The position numbers and the translations under genes are program-made. A stretch of 64,000 nt of DNA from Lepas anatifera (Eukaryota; Arthropoda; Thecostraca; Lepadidae), in contig JAOTON010001480.1 of the NCBI GenBank assembly GCA_034440635.1, positions 310,001-374,000 on the forward strand. Reading direction: 5' to 3'. Shown piece by piece: positions 22,921 through 34,172 of this stretch; the stretch's first letter is position 1; each line of letters opens with the position of its first letter. A model generated the notes under the pieces. It searched no databases. It saw only the letters and a list, made by a program, of their open reading frames with translations, and was not told the DNA's origin.

Positions 22921-25354
22921 GGGGGGGTAAGGAGCTTGAGCATAAGCGGATCCAGGACATCAGCATGGGGGTAGGGGCTAAAGAGTTCGAGCATAGGCAG
23001 ACCCAGGACATCAGTACGAGGGTGGGGCTAGGGAGTTAGAGCATAGGCGGATCCAGGGCATCGGCACGAGGGTCGGGCTAGGGAGTTAGAGCATAGGCGG
23101 ATCCAGGACATCGGTACGAGGGTCGTGCTAGAGAGTTAGAGCATAGGCGGATCCAGGGCATTAGTACGGGGATGGGGCTAGGCAGCTGAGCATTAGCGGA
23201 TTCAGGACATCAGTACGGGGTGAGACTCGGGAGTTCCAGCATAGGCGGATCCAGGACATCAGTAGGGGGGGTAGGGGCTACGGAGTTAGAGCATACGCGG
23301 ATCCAGGACATTAGTACGGGGATGGGGCTAAGCAGCTGAGCATTAGCGGATTCAGGACATCAGTACGGGGTGAGACTCGGGAGTTCCAGCATAGGCGGAT
23401 CCAGGACATCAGTAGGGGGTAGGGGCTACGCAGTTCGAGCATAGGCGGATCCAGGATATTAGTACGGGGATGGGCCTAAGGAGCTCGAGCATAAGCGGAT
23501 TCAGCTGATCAGTACGGGGGTGGGGATCGGGAGCTCGAGCATAGGCGGATCTAGGATATCAGTACGGTGGTGGGGCTCGGGCGTTCCAGCATACGCGGAT
23601 CCAGGACATTAGTAGGGTGGTAGGGGCTAAAGAGTTCGAGTATAGGCGAATCAAGGGCAGTACGGAGGTGGGGCTACGGAGTTCGAGCATAGGCAGATCC
23701 AGGACATCAGTTCGGGGGTGGGGGTAAGGAGCTCGAGCATAGGCGGATCCAGGACATCAGTGCAGGGGTGTGGCTCCGGAGCTCAAGTAAAGGCGGATCC
23801 AGGACATCAGTGGGGGGGGGGTAGGGGCTACGGAGTTGGAGCATAGGCGGATCCAGGACATCAGTAAGAAGGTGGGGTAAGGAGCTCGAGCATAGGCGGA
23901 TCCAGGACATCAGTAGGGGGTAGGGGCTAAGGAGTTCGAGCATAGGCGGATCCAGGACATCAGTACGGAGGTGGGGCTAAAAAGTACGAGCATAGGCGGA
24001 TCCAGGACATAAGTACGGGGGTGGGGCTAAGGAGCTCCAGCAAAGGCGGATTCAGGCCTCAGTACGGGGGTGGGGCTAAGGAGCTCGAGCAAAGGCGGAT
24101 CTAGGACATCAGTACGGTGGTGGGGCTCGGGCGTTCCAGCATTGGCGGATCCAGGAATATAGTAGGGTGGTAGGGGCTAAAGAGTTCGAGTATAGGCGAA
24201 TCCAGGGCAGTACGGAGATGGGGCTACGTAATTCGAGCATAGGCAGATCCAGGACATCAGTTCGGGGGTGGGGCTAAGGAGCTCAAGCATAGGCAGATCC
24301 AGGACATCAGTGCAGGGGTGTGGCTCCGGAAATCGAGTAAAGGCGGATCCAGGACATCAGTACGGGGGTGGGGCTAAGGAGATCGAGCAAAGGTGGATCC
24401 AGGACATCTGTACGGGGGGTGGGGCTAAAGAGCTGGAGCATAGGCGGACCCAGGACATCAGTATGGATGTGGGGCTAAGGAGCTCGAGCAGAGGCGGATC
24501 CAGGGCATCAGTACGGGGGTGGGGCTAAGGGGTTCGAGTATAGGCGGATAAAAGACATCAGTACAGAGGTGGGGCTAAGGAGCTCAAGCATAAGCGGATC
24601 CAGGACATCAGCACAGGGGTAGGTGCTAAAGAGTTCGAGCATAGGCGGATCCAGGACATCAGTACGGGGACAGGGCTAAGGAGCTCGATTATAAGCGGAG
24701 CCAGGATATCAGCACGGAGGTAGAGGCTAAGGAGTTTGAGCATAGGCGGATCCAGCATATCGCTACGGGGATTGGGCTAAGGAGATCCAGCATAGGCGGA
24801 TCCAGGACATCTGTACGGAGGTTGGGCTAAGGAGCTCGAGCATAGGCGGATCCAGGACATCAGTATGGGTGTCGGGCTATGTAGCTCGAGCAGAGGCGGA
24901 TCCAGGACATCAGTACGGGGCTGGGGTAAGAGGCTCGTGTATAGGCGGATCAAAGACATCAGTACGGGGGTGGGGCTAAGGAGCTCGAGCCTAAGCGGAT
25001 CCAGGACATCAAGGGGCTAAATAGTTAAAACAGGTAGGGGCTAAAGAGTTAAAACATAAGCGGATCCAGGATATCAGTACGGGGGTGGGGCTAAGGAGCT
25101 CAACCATAAGCGGATTCAGGACATCAGTACGTGGGTGGGGCTCGGTAGCTCGAGCATAAGCGGATCCAGGAAATTAGTAGGGGTAGTGGCTAAGGAGTTC
25201 AAGCATAGGCGGATCCAGGGCAATATAGAGGTGGGGCTACGGAGTTCGAGCATAGGCAGATCCAGGACATATGTAAGGGGGTGGGGTAAGGAGCTCGAGC
25301 ATAGGCGGATCCAGGACATCAGTTCGGTGGTGGGGCTGAGGTCTCGAGCTGTTG
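22921..25354 (+). repeat. 50-bp minisatellite array A6
   Basis: About 2.4 kb, collinear with the inverted 46,180-48,613 (sum about 71,533). Its first 700 bp are almost the same as the start of A4, including the duplicated GCTGAGCATTAGCGG block. A4 and A6 therefore share recent ancestry. Confidence 0.95.
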
Positions 25355-25780
25355 CATAATTCGGTAACAAATAGACTGAATTGGGTGAAAATCTGCAGGT
25401 ATAGGTGAAATACCGTCGAAAAACCCATCATATTTTATATTAAATCTCCTTTCTTCTCGTCATGCCCAGTCTTTGCTTAACAAAACAAACATTATGCGTG
25501 TGTGTATTTCTTTGATGATATGAACAGAGGGCAAGCGTGGTGCAGTATGCAGAGACATGCTAATTTAGGAAAACATGGGCCTAGACAGGGGTTTGAATGG
25601 AGCCATAATGAGAACACAAAACCTAAAACTCCAACATTGCGTTGTTATAAGTATCAAACTGCTGAAAGAACTCGCCTGTCAATCGAACTGTTTGGCTAAC
25701 GTACATTGTCACCGGCTTCTCCTGCGCGAGAGTGGCACCTGCCGAGGCCGCAGGCCGAGGTAGTAGTAGTAGTTGTTGTC
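25355..25780 (+). repeat. Alpha proximal half joined to beta
   Basis: Alpha lead-in to the GCCGAGG block, followed by a (GTA)n/(GTT)n tract at about 25,761-25,780. Then beta sequence begins. Mirrored at 45,775-46,179. Confidence 0.75.
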
Positions 25781-26834
25781 TGTTCTGAGGACTGGTACCA
25801 GATACTTGAAACTTGCAGGGATGAAAGGCAGGAACCCATAAAAAATCCCGACGGCTGCAGATTTTCGAATTTTGCAAAAACTTTTCCAAAATTTTGGATT
25901 ATATTTTTATAAACTTTTATTTTTCTATTTTTCTATTTTTAGTTTACAGCTCTGAAAATTACACTCTTTTACACACAATCAATTACCAGTTGTTGCTCAA
26001 AGTTTGAAGCAAAAAATCCAAATTTGTACTTCCAAAATGTTTTTTTGAAACTTTTACCTCCAACTTGTAGTGAAATGCATTACCAAAGTTATAAGTTCGA
26101 AATATCTGAAGATATGATGCTAGGTTTTCCAAACTGGATTTTTACAGACAGAATGGACTGTGCATTACTGCATAGACACTAAACTGAACCAGAAGCATAA
26201 TTTTGAAGGTCAGTTTTGGCCCTTTTTCCAAAACATTTTAATTATGGCCTAAAACTTTAAAACCATATAACTTTCAAAATTCTGGACAGTTTTCAACGCA
26301 GTTTTCTTTGTTGAGATGGGTATTGTAATTACAACAACATATTCAAAATGCAAATTTCTGAGTTAATGGGAAATATTTTTCTGGAAAAAATATAATATTT
26401 TTTTGTTCTTTTTGGAATTTAGGACTACATATTTCCAAATTTTCTTTTCGAAATTGGTACCAAAAAAGCCCGGCTCAAGTTCTACAACCGTCTGCCTGAC
26501 CATACCCGCGCGTCTCCCATAGGTTTTGAGCTATATGATGATAAAGACTGAATTTGATGCCGTTTTCATAGGTTGTAATAGATTCATCACGTGATAAAGT
26601 GCCTTTATACTCAACTGAAATCTATGGCTCTCTCTATACTTGTAGTATGGGAGATTATGAGCTCTGCCGTTTTGGTTTCATGACGCTCCGATGACTAGTT
26701 CGCTACTGAGGGCCAAAATACTTCGGTCACCTTTTTCCCGCAGCAGGAGTGACGTCATTCTGCCCTTCTTGCATGAAGCTTGTGTTCTGCGGCGGTAGGC
26801 TGCAGCCGGTGAATGCGTGCAAGAAAAGCATAAC
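25781..26834 (+). repeat. Beta module, copy 1
   Basis: A diverged relative of the alpha distal half. It has CTGTTCTGAGGACTGGTACCAG, then CTTTTATTTTTCTATTTTT, an ACTCTTTTACA block and a TGTGCATTACTGCA core in the same order as alpha's CTGTTCTGAGCGCTGGTATCAG, CACCCTTTTACATC and GTGCAGTACTGCAC. Its end contains TGACGTCATTCTGCCC (CRE-like TGACGTCA) and CACGTG. Other copies are 44,699-45,774 (inverted) and 60,680-61,770. No gene is seen. Confidence 0.7.
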
Positions 26835-26884
26835 ATTTCTATCCGATATTAACACTTAAACCAACACAGCAGGCAGATGAACGC

Positions 26885-26910
26885 GTTTCGACAAAAATTG
26901 TCTTTTTCAG
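26885..26910 (-). ncRNA. Possible degenerate hammerhead-ribozyme core in the PLE
   Basis: Read on the minus strand: CTGAAAAAGAC, a short loop, then GTCGAAAC. Stem II could form by GAC/GTC pairing, and the GAAA box is intact. The CUGAUGA box of a true hammerhead is CTGAAAA here, so activity is unlikely. Hammerhead motifs are known in Penelope-like elements, which is the reason for considering it. Confidence 0.3.
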
Positions 26911-27184
26911 CATCTATGGTAGGAGGGATAAGGAACCCGTCATTAAGACATTCAGCAGTTTCATCGTTTGGATTTTTGTGCAAAATTATCGTGCGATAGA
27001 AATATAAAGGCACCGTTTTTGAGGATATTCCAATAATGCTTCTTGAATTATTCTAAAATGTATACAAGCAAGCTTCGATATGAGACAATCTAGCCTTATC
27101 ACTGTTTTAAATAATGTTCTATTTTTATTTTATCATCATTATTGTTTTTGTTATTATTATATAAAACTTTTTCTCTCTCTCTGC

Positions 27185-28312
27185 TTAACCAACTCCTAAT
27201 ACAGCCGCAGATTTTGCCCATTTCATGAAGCCTGGCCTAAGATTAAAAGTATCATTTTTAGCTATATGTGCTGCTTCTGTAGCTTTCCTATTATCTTTGT
27301 TTTTACAAACTGCTATAATTTTAGCTCTATCCCAGTTTGGTAGATGATTTGTTTTCATGGAATGTATGACAAATGCACTGAATTCTTAGTTGTTCCGAAG
27401 GTCTCTTCTATGTTCTTTTAATCTTGTTTTTAGACCCCGTCCTGTTTCACCTATATACGATTTCGTACACGACCCGCACGGCACCTGGTACACTACACTT
27501 TTTGGTTCTGAGTCATCTGATCTTTCTTTTTTCGCTAAGATGCTACTAAGTTTTTAACCGGAACAAAATGCTACTTTGCAACCCGTTTCTTCAAGTTTGT
27601 TTGCAATAATTTCAGCTGGTTTGGAGTAAGGTATCGTAACACATCGTATCTGTTCCTTTTTGTTGGATTTCGCGGATCGTTTTCTTATATCTAGAGCTTT
27701 CTTTTTCATATTTATCAGAAATCCTCTCGGATATTTTAGGTTCGTGAACGAGGTCATAATATGTTCTATCTCTTCTTGCAGGTATTCATCACTACAAAAA
27801 CGGAAGGCCCTAAGAAAAAATCCTAATACTACTCCTCGCTTCACCCTATCACTGTGACCTGAGTAATAATGTACATAGCATTCCTTGTTCGTTGGCTTTC
27901 GATATACTTTGAATTTAACTTCGGCACTCCTAACAATCTCTGTGTCAAGGAAAGCTAGAGTTCTCTGATGTTCTTTTTCAATGGTGAACTGGATTTTCGG
28001 ATCAACTGAGTTTAGTTGATTGAGTCTAGTTTCTAAGTCCATATCATTGGGGACTACAACTAATATGTCATCGACATATCGAGCCCAGATCACATTTGAC
28101 CCCATTATCTCTAGGTAATGATGTTTTTCAAGCCATTCCATGTATAGGCATGCAGCAACTGGGCTTAACGGTGAACCCATCGCAAGACCACTGTGTTGAA
28201 AGTACTCATCCGAGTTGAAAGTGAAACCACCAAAATTCATGCACATTTTTAGTAATTTTAAATAGTCTTGTTTTGGTAAGGGCAGCTGGTCAGGGTTCAT
28301 GTTCTTTGTTAC
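27185..28312 (-). pseudogene. Penelope-like RT and GIY-YIG endonuclease remnant
   Basis: The minus-strand frame starts inside the RT shortly before MNPDQLP. It keeps motif B (GLAMGSPLSPVAA), the catalytic motif C (YVDD), FLDTEI and the thumb region. A TAA follows at 27,554-27,556. Beyond it, still in frame, come a CGSC zinc knuckle, YIGET (GIY-YIG signature), RLKEH and a second TAA at 27,386-27,388; the frame ends at 27,185. Both internal stops are shared with the right-arm copy. PLE polymerases prime reverse transcription at sites opened by the endonuclease; this copy cannot do so. Confidence 0.85.
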
Positions 28313-28830
28313 TTGTATTCTGCTTTTACTCGCAAAATTTTAACAAAATTGGTCTGTTGGCTCCCGAGATAGCCTCCATGACCATAAGTTCTAATGTGCA
28401 TGCGCACTAACCTTTGTAGTAACCAAGGGTGTCAACACTTTCATGCTAAATTTAAGCATGTTGGCTCTCCTCTGTTCATGTCCCCCTCTGAAATATCGTC
28501 AACTTTAGGGCCTATTTTCATAATTTCTACTGTGCATGCGCAGAGCAGTGCAACTTCAATATGATATTTTTCGTTTACATTCCGTGCTATTCTCTTGTTC
28601 ACAAAATTTCAAGAAAATCGACCCGTAGATTGCCGAGATGGCCTCTGTTACCATTACTTCCACTGCGGATGTGCAGTGACCTTTCATTGACCTAAAAACC
28701 AGACTCGAAATCTCCATGACCGATTGTCCCTCCTTGGTATTGTTCGATAATATGGAACAGAAAGCAACGAGATTTATATATCATTTATATGTCTAAACTC
28801 GGTGGCGGATACAAGGGGCGAGGCTAGGGG
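28313..28830 (+). repeat. T module fragment at the inverted-repeat junction
   Basis: Begins abruptly with TTGTATTCTGCTTTTACTCGC, equivalent to about 59,770 in the complete copy. The two outer palindromic blocks are therefore missing. It retains ATGTGCATGCGCAC near 28,394 and related words near 28,530 and 28,665. Confidence 0.7.
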
Positions 28831-29190
28831 GCTTAATATCCGCATGTAAAAATGCCTACAGCTATGGCATAGGCGGAGGATGTTTGAAAGCAATGATGGG
28901 AATGCTCGAGCTAATAGGTGAACTCAGGGTGGTTGGGGAGGGGCATAGGGGGCACGTGCCCCCTTTCATCGACCCTCAGCGTCCCCTGAAATGGCCACGG
29001 CGCCCCCTTAAACATTCGATGGCACCGCCTAAAATGTCACTTCCCACCCCCATAAGATGCGAAAATCGGCGCCCATCGGAAGGATTTTGCGTCCACCTGA
29101 TAAATTTTGCCGGTCCAAAGTGAGGCCACCTGTTCCCGTTTACACTCCTTCCCCGGGAATGTTTCTCCCCCATCGGAAATCCTTTATCAG
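28831..29190 (+). mobile_element. hAT-family MITE interior feeding array A7
   Basis: The C-rich order GGCACGTGCCCCC, ATCGACCCTCAGCG, CTGAAATGGCCACGGCGCC, AAAATCGGCGCCCATCGG and TTTTGCCGGTC matches the intact element at 63,518-63,826, with divergence. The left side carries CATAGGCGGAGGATG. Related diverged segments are at 36,510-36,807 and 41,545-41,875. Confidence 0.55.
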
Positions 29191-30362
29191 CCTATACTCG
29201 AGCCCCTTAGCCCCATCCCCGTACTGATGTCCTGGATCCGCCTATGCTCGAGCTCGTTAGCCCCATTCCCATACTGATGTCCTGGATCTGCCTATGGTCG
29301 AGCTCCTTAGCCCCACCCCCGTACTGATGTCCTGGATCCGCATATGCTCGAACTCCTTAGCCCCACCTCCGTACTGATTTCCTAGATCCGCCTATGCTCG
29401 ATTTCCTTAGCACCATCCCGTACCGATGTCCTGGATCCGCTTATGCTCGAGCTCCTTAGCCCCACCCCCGTACTGATATCCTGGATCCGCCTATGGTCTA
29501 ACTCCCTAGCCCCACCCCCATACTAATGTCCTGGATCCGCCTATGCTCGAACTCCTTAGCCCCTACCCCAGTGCTGATGTCATGGATCCGCTTATGCTCG
29601 AGCTCCTTAGCCCCACCCCCGTACTGATGTCCTGGATCTGCGTATGCTCGAGCTCCCTAGTCCCACCCCCGTACTGATGTCCTTGATCCGCCTATTCTTG
29701 AGCTCCTTAGACCCGACCCCTGTACTGATGTCCTGGATCCGCTTATGCTCGAGCTCTTTAGCCCCACCCCGTACTGATGTCCTGGATCTGCCTATGCCTG
29801 AACTCCTTAGCCCTTACCCCCGTACTGATGTCCTGGATCCGCTTATGCTCGAGCTCCTTAGCGGGGATGAGGTGGCTTAGTGGATAGCACCCTTGTCTTC
29901 TAAGCCACCGGTCCCGGGTTCAGGTCCCGGCGGAGCCTCTGAATAAGTCGATGTGATCCCCAAAATCCCTTCCAACAGGGTGAGATTTGGCGACGCCGTA
30001 TGACCCTGGCAGTTGGTGCGTCGTTAAACCCCAACAATTATTATGAGCTCCTTAGCCCCACCCTCGGACTGATGTCCTGGATACGCCTATGCTCGAACTC
30101 CTTAGCCCCTACACCGGTGCTGATGTCCTGGATCCGCCTATGCTCGAGCTTCTTAGCCCCACCCCCGTACTGATGTCCTGGATCCGCTTATGCTCGAGCT
30201 CCTTAGGCCCACCCCCGGACTGATGTCCTGGATCCGCTTGTGCTCGAGCTCCCTAGCCCCACCCCCGTACTGATGTCCTGGATCCTCCTATGCCTGAGCT
30301 CCTTAGCTCCACCCCCGTACTGATGTCCTGGATCCGCCTATGCTCGAGCTCCTTATCCCCAC
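29191..30362 (-). repeat. 50-bp minisatellite array A7 (interrupted by SINE)
   Basis: The same monomer on the opposite strand (CCTGGATCCGCCTATGCTCG, GAGCTCCTTAGCCCCAC). Removing 29,863-30,044 and one copy of GAGCTCCTTAGC restores an uninterrupted array. Confidence 0.95.
29863..30044 (+). mobile_element. tRNA-derived SINE with 12-bp target duplication
   Basis: 182 bp flanked by GAGCTCCTTAGC at 29,851-29,862 and 30,045-30,056. The head has an exact A box TGGCTTAGTGG (29,873-29,883) and a B box variant GGTTCAGGTCC (29,917-29,927), i.e. an RNA polymerase III promoter. The tail includes GTCGTTAAACCCCAAC and ends in AATTATTAT. The GTTAAACCCCAA tail word is typical of several invertebrate SINE families. 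One caveat: the duplicated word is part of every monomer. The seamless empty array still makes an insertion the simplest reading. Confidence 0.88.
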
Positions 30363-30562
30363 ACCCGTAACGACCCACACCTCCATGCCCCCCCGAAACG
30401 ACGTAGGCGGATCCAAAGGGGAAAGGGGACAGGTGCCCCCCATATAATCTTAGCGCCCCCTGAAATTGTCTAGGAACCCCCTGGAAAGTTCGATGGCACA
30501 CCCTGAAATGTCGTTTCCCCCGAGATGCAGGTATCGGCGCCCATTGCTAGGTTTTAGCGCAT
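30363..30562 (-). mobile_element. hAT-family MITE, truncated
   Basis: Contains the terminal word GTAGGCGGATCCA (about 30,402) and the same interior as 33,752-34,020. It breaks off at about 30,562, passing straight to the ATGATGGGTAGTATTGGG part of the alpha tail. It has therefore lost its other terminus and most of the outer copy. Confidence 0.6.
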
Positions 30563-30968
30563 GATGGGTAGTATTGGGTACGTTTTTACCAGACCATAAC
30601 CACATAAATAAACAGAGCCGGCCGCTTCGATCGCCGGCGTTGCCGCGGCTTGGACCTGGGGGTGACGCCTGGCAATGTGCTATAACGATGCGTGGAGAAA
30701 CGGCATGTTAGTAAAAGTAACTTGGTGTTTTATTGATATCTAACTAGATGGAATGTCCACATATTTCTCTTACCTAGCTGCATGCAAAATTTCATTTCCC
30801 TCCAATGACTCTAACCACCCTAAAACCCGGTAAGAAGCAAAAATAAGCCGATGAAATTACCTCTTTGAAATGTATTTTACGACTTATAGCTCGGACGCCG
30901 TAAAAGATAAGTGGGGGGTATGAGTGAGAAAAATGATGGCAACGAAGTTTGCTATTCAGCCGTATTAA

Positions 30969-31804
30969 CACGCGCATTGACGGGGGCGGGTACCCGCCCC
31001 CCTCGGGTTTTTCAGAAACAGTAGAAAAACGGCGGCGCGTAGCGCCGCCGTACTTGGTACACCTTTTCCCTCATCATTTTTACAACTTCTGTGAAAATTT
31101 TAAGGTCAAGACATCTCAGGTCAGGTCACCAGTACAGGTCAAGTGACCCGACCTCAAAAAAAGTTTAAGATAGCATAAGTTGGAGCAGAGTGAACTTATC
31201 CGATTGAAAATCATATCACATAATGGCCCCACCGAGTTCTCTAAAATATGTTCCGGTAATTTTGATATCGATGACCTAAGGTCAGGTACGAGGCATGAAC
31301 TCTCCATTGGAAATACATAAGAAAAATGGTTTTTACGGAATAACTCAGTAACGGATGGTGATACAGCATTTATTTTAGCTGCACTAGACTCGCCTGGGCT
31401 TTGCAGTTCTAATGATATGCATTTTTATATAATTTGACCCTGACCTGACCTCAGGTCAGGTCAAATCCTTGATTTGCCTAGCAAGGTCAAATTATATATC
31501 ATTCGATTGGGCTTGCTAAGAGGATTCATATAGTTTAAGTTGTTTTGCCCAATCTTTACTTGTTCAGATTTAATGGCCGAAAAACTGAATTTACATGTTA
31601 TCCCTATGACAGGCATGTTTTGACCTCTCGTGACCTTAAATGTGACCTGACAAAAAAGTGGTTCAAATGTTTTCGATGGAGAAATGGATGGGCAGCCCAA
31701 CGCCGTTTACCGTTTTTCCCTACCTACCGTGGTTCTTGAGATCTTAGGGGGGGTACCCGCCCCTGTCAATGCGAAGGTGGCTCAGACCCCCTTTAATGCG
31801 CGTG
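30969..31804 (+). mobile_element. TTAA-target MITE, 836 bp (piggyBac- or Kolobok-like)
   Basis: Flanked by TTAA at 30,965-30,968 and 31,805-31,808, with an empty site in every other alpha copy. Terminal inverted repeats start CACGCGCATT at both ends. Near the left end lie the perfect palindrome GGGGGCGGGTACCCGCCCCC (30,982-31,001) and the hairpin CGGCGGCGC-GTA-GCGCCGCCG (about 31,030-31,050). It has no transposase. Its subterminal parts are homologous to 37,735-38,759 in opposite orientation. The interior is rich in AGGTCA/TGACCT words. Confidence 0.85.
31441..31463. other. TGACCT/AGGTCA palindrome inside the MITE
   Basis: TGACCTGACCT, a central C, then its reverse complement: 23 bp of dyad symmetry made of nuclear-receptor-type half-sites. 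More half-sites surround it at about 31,105-31,155, 31,270 and 31,620-31,650. No function is shown. Confidence 0.6.
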
Positions 31805-32911
31805 TTAAGTTCAATACTGTAGCTACATGTTCTGGAAACCAGGGGCTGAGAATAAAAAGTTTCGAAACTTATATTTTATTTTGGCCTATAAAATAAAAAA
31901 ATTTTCCGTCTGAAAGTTTTTCTCTCTAAATATATAATAAGGGAGGCTCTTCTCTTTTATTATCTGAAATGGAAACTAAATTTTATGAATTAGATCCGAA
32001 GATATAAAGGTTTGAATGATATTTTTGGAAATGCAGCCCTTCACGGAATAGGCCAAAAAGGACCCTCAAATTTCTGTTTTGATTTTGTTTTTGTGTTTGT
32101 GCAGAACTGCACAAACAGGCCTAAAAGTGGATATTTGACTTAAAACCTGAACTGCCGTAGCTTCAGATATTTCGAGTGTATAGTTTAGACCATGAGTTTT
32201 ATGCCAAATTTAGGGTGCAAAGTTTAAAAGGTATTTTAGAGACTTAAATTTAAAACTTTTTCTTTCCAACTTCTTGTTTGAACTACAAATTTCCCTGATG
32301 TAAAAGGGTGCAAGTTTGAAGAGTCTCGATGAATTAGCAAAAAATAGAAAAATAAAAGTTAAAAATCACATAATACAAAATTCTGGGAAAAATTGTAAAA
32401 ATTTTGAACATTGACAACCGTGATGCTTATTGATTTGGAAGTGCTTTCTATCCACAAAAGTTTTAGGTCTCTGATACCAGCGCTCAGAACAGACAACAAC
32501 AACAACCTCGGCCTGCGGCCTCGGCAGGTGTTGCTCCGGCGCAGGAGAAGCCGGCGACAATGTACGTTAGCCAAACAGTTCGATTGACAGGCGAGTGTTT
32601 TCAGCAGTTTGAAACTTATAACAACGCAATGTTGAAGTTTTAGGTTTTGTGCTCTCATTATGGCTCCATTCAATCCCCTGTCTAGGCCCATGTTTTCCTA
32701 AATTAGCATGTCTCTGCATACATCACCACGCTTGCCCTCTGTTCATGTCTTCACATAAATAAACACACGTTTTATGTTTGTTTTGTTAAGCAAAGACTGG
32801 GCATGACCAGAAGAAAGGAAATACAATATAAAATATGATGGGTTTTCCGACAGTATTTCACCTATACCTGCAGATTTTCACCCAATTCAGCCTAATTGTT
32901 ACCGAGTTATG

Positions 32912-33709
32912 CCCCAGCTCGAGACCTCAGCCCCACAACCGTACTGATGTCCTGGATCTGCCTATGCCCGAACTCCTTAGCCCCTACCCCCTACTAATGT
33001 CCCGGATCCGCCTATGGTCGAGCTCCTTACCCCACCCCCACTGATGTCCTGGATCCGCCTATGCTCGAACTCCGTAGCCGCACCTCTGTACTGCCCTGGA
33101 TCCGCCTATGCCGAACTCCTTAGCCCCCACCCCCTACTGATGTCCTGGATCCGCCTATGCTCGAGCTCCTGAGCCCCACCCCCGTACTGATGAGCTGAAT
33201 CCGCTTATACTCGAGCTCCTTAACCCCACCCCCGTACTGATGTCCTGGATCCGCCTATGCTCGAAATCTTTAGCCCTTACCCCCGTGCTCTGTCCTGGAT
33301 CCGCTTATGCTCGAGTTCCTTAGCCCCACCCCCGTACTGATGTCCTGGATACGCCTTTGTTTATTTTTTTATTTTTTTATTTATTACACGTTATCTGGTT
33401 CCTCCTCTCTAATTAGGGCTATTCAGGAACCATCGTCATACAAGCCGTACAAAGGTCACAGTCAACAATACAAAATCAAGTACGCGTAATAAAATCACAA
33501 ACAGTCTTCTTAAAAGACGGCAGACTAATGCAAACTTTACTCGAGCTCCGGAGCCGATCCCCCGCACCGATACCCTGGATCCGGCTATGCTCGAGCTCTT
33601 TAGGCCCATCCCCGTACTAATATCCTGGATCCGCCAATGCTCAAACTCTTTAGCCCTTACCCCCGTGCTGATGTTCTGGATCCGCTTATGCTCGAGCTCC
33701 TTACCCCCA
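32912..33709 (-). repeat. 50-bp minisatellite array A8 (interrupted)
   Basis: A short array, minus-strand G-rich. It resumes on both sides of the 33,359-33,534 insertion. The proximal end has the GCCCCAGCTCGAGACCTCAG variant that always abuts alpha. Confidence 0.93.
33359..33534 (-). mobile_element. Probable 3' end of a LINE-type retrotransposon
   Basis: 176 bp foreign to the array, bounded by CTTT at 33,355-33,358 and 33,535-33,538. Removal restores CGCCTTTACTCGAGC, a known monomer variant. On the minus strand it ends in an A-rich tail made of TAAATAAA and AAAAAAT words, which suggests a 5'-truncated retroposed copy. It is too short to assign to a family. Confidence 0.6.
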
Positions 33710-34172
33710 CACGCGTAACGACCCCACCTCCGTGCCCCCTCCCCGAAACGACATAGCCGGATACAAGGGGGAAAGGAGACAGGTGCCCCCCATAGAATCT
33801 TAGCACCCCCTGAAATTGTCCCGGAAACCCCTGGAAAGTTCGTTGGCACCCCCTGAAATGTCGTTTCCCCGAGATGCAGGTATCGGGGCCCACTGATAGG
33901 ATTTAGCGCCTACTTGATAGGTTTTTCCGGCCAAAAGTGGCGTCCCTGGTGTAGATAGCGCCCACCAGGAAGTTTCCCCTTCCACCTCGCCCCCGATAGG
34001 CAATCCTGGATCCGCGTATGGGAAGTGACATTTCAGGGAGCGTCATCGACCTTGAGAGGTGTGCCTTTACAATTTCAGAGGGCACCAATGGTCGATTGGG
34101 GGTTGGGGATGGGGATGGGGGAGAAGGGGTGGGGGGGGCACCTAGCCAACTTATTCCCTGGATCCACCCATG
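33710..34172 (-). mobile_element. hAT-family MITE pair (outer, with nested copy 33,752-34,020)
   Basis: The nested copy runs from CATAGCCGGATAC to GGATCCGCGTATG; the outer copy ends CCTGGATCCACCCATGG. The order is the same as at 48,614 and 57,471. G runs near 34,090-34,140 make one strand very G-rich. Confidence 0.65.

Larger units (their letters stand above)
1..28312 (+). repeat. Left arm of large inverted repeat
   Basis: This arm is the inverted counterpart of 43,220-60,471. Base 1 pairs with about 60,471 and base 28,312 with 43,220. The broken Penelope frames at the inner end differ at only about 3 of 248 residues between arms. The outer T module open frames at 376-573 and 59,899-60,096 are identical. 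The arm is 28.3 kb against 17.3 kb on the right, mainly because of an extra segment at about 5.75-18.56 kb. It continues beyond the window start. Confidence 0.9.
26846..28312 (-). mobile_element. Penelope-like element, truncated copy in left arm
   Basis: Inverted duplicate of the 3' two-thirds of 42,665-44,687. Its 3' end is at 26,846 (ATATTAACACTTAAAC read on the plus strand), next to the target word ATTTCTATCCG (26,835-26,845). It is cut at 28,312, inside the reverse transcriptase, by the inverted-repeat junction, so fingers and palm motif A are missing. Confidence 0.85.
30563..32911 (-). repeat. Alpha module, copy 7 (interrupted by TTAA MITE)
   Basis: Inverted alpha with the palindrome near 32,095 in the GTTCTGCACAAAC subtype. 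Excising 30,969-31,804 plus one TTAA rejoins CAGCCGTATTAA to GTTCAATACTG, as in other copies. No gene is seen. Confidence 0.75.

Noticed and set aside
29863..29940. A functional tRNA gene at the SINE head.
   Set aside because: The B box deviates (GGTTCAGGTCC), the stems pair poorly, and the unit is flanked by a target duplication with a SINE tail.
33436..33849. A 137-codon minus frame.
   Set aside because: It runs through a hAT MITE, minisatellite monomers and the LINE-like insertion. No single origin and no protein features.
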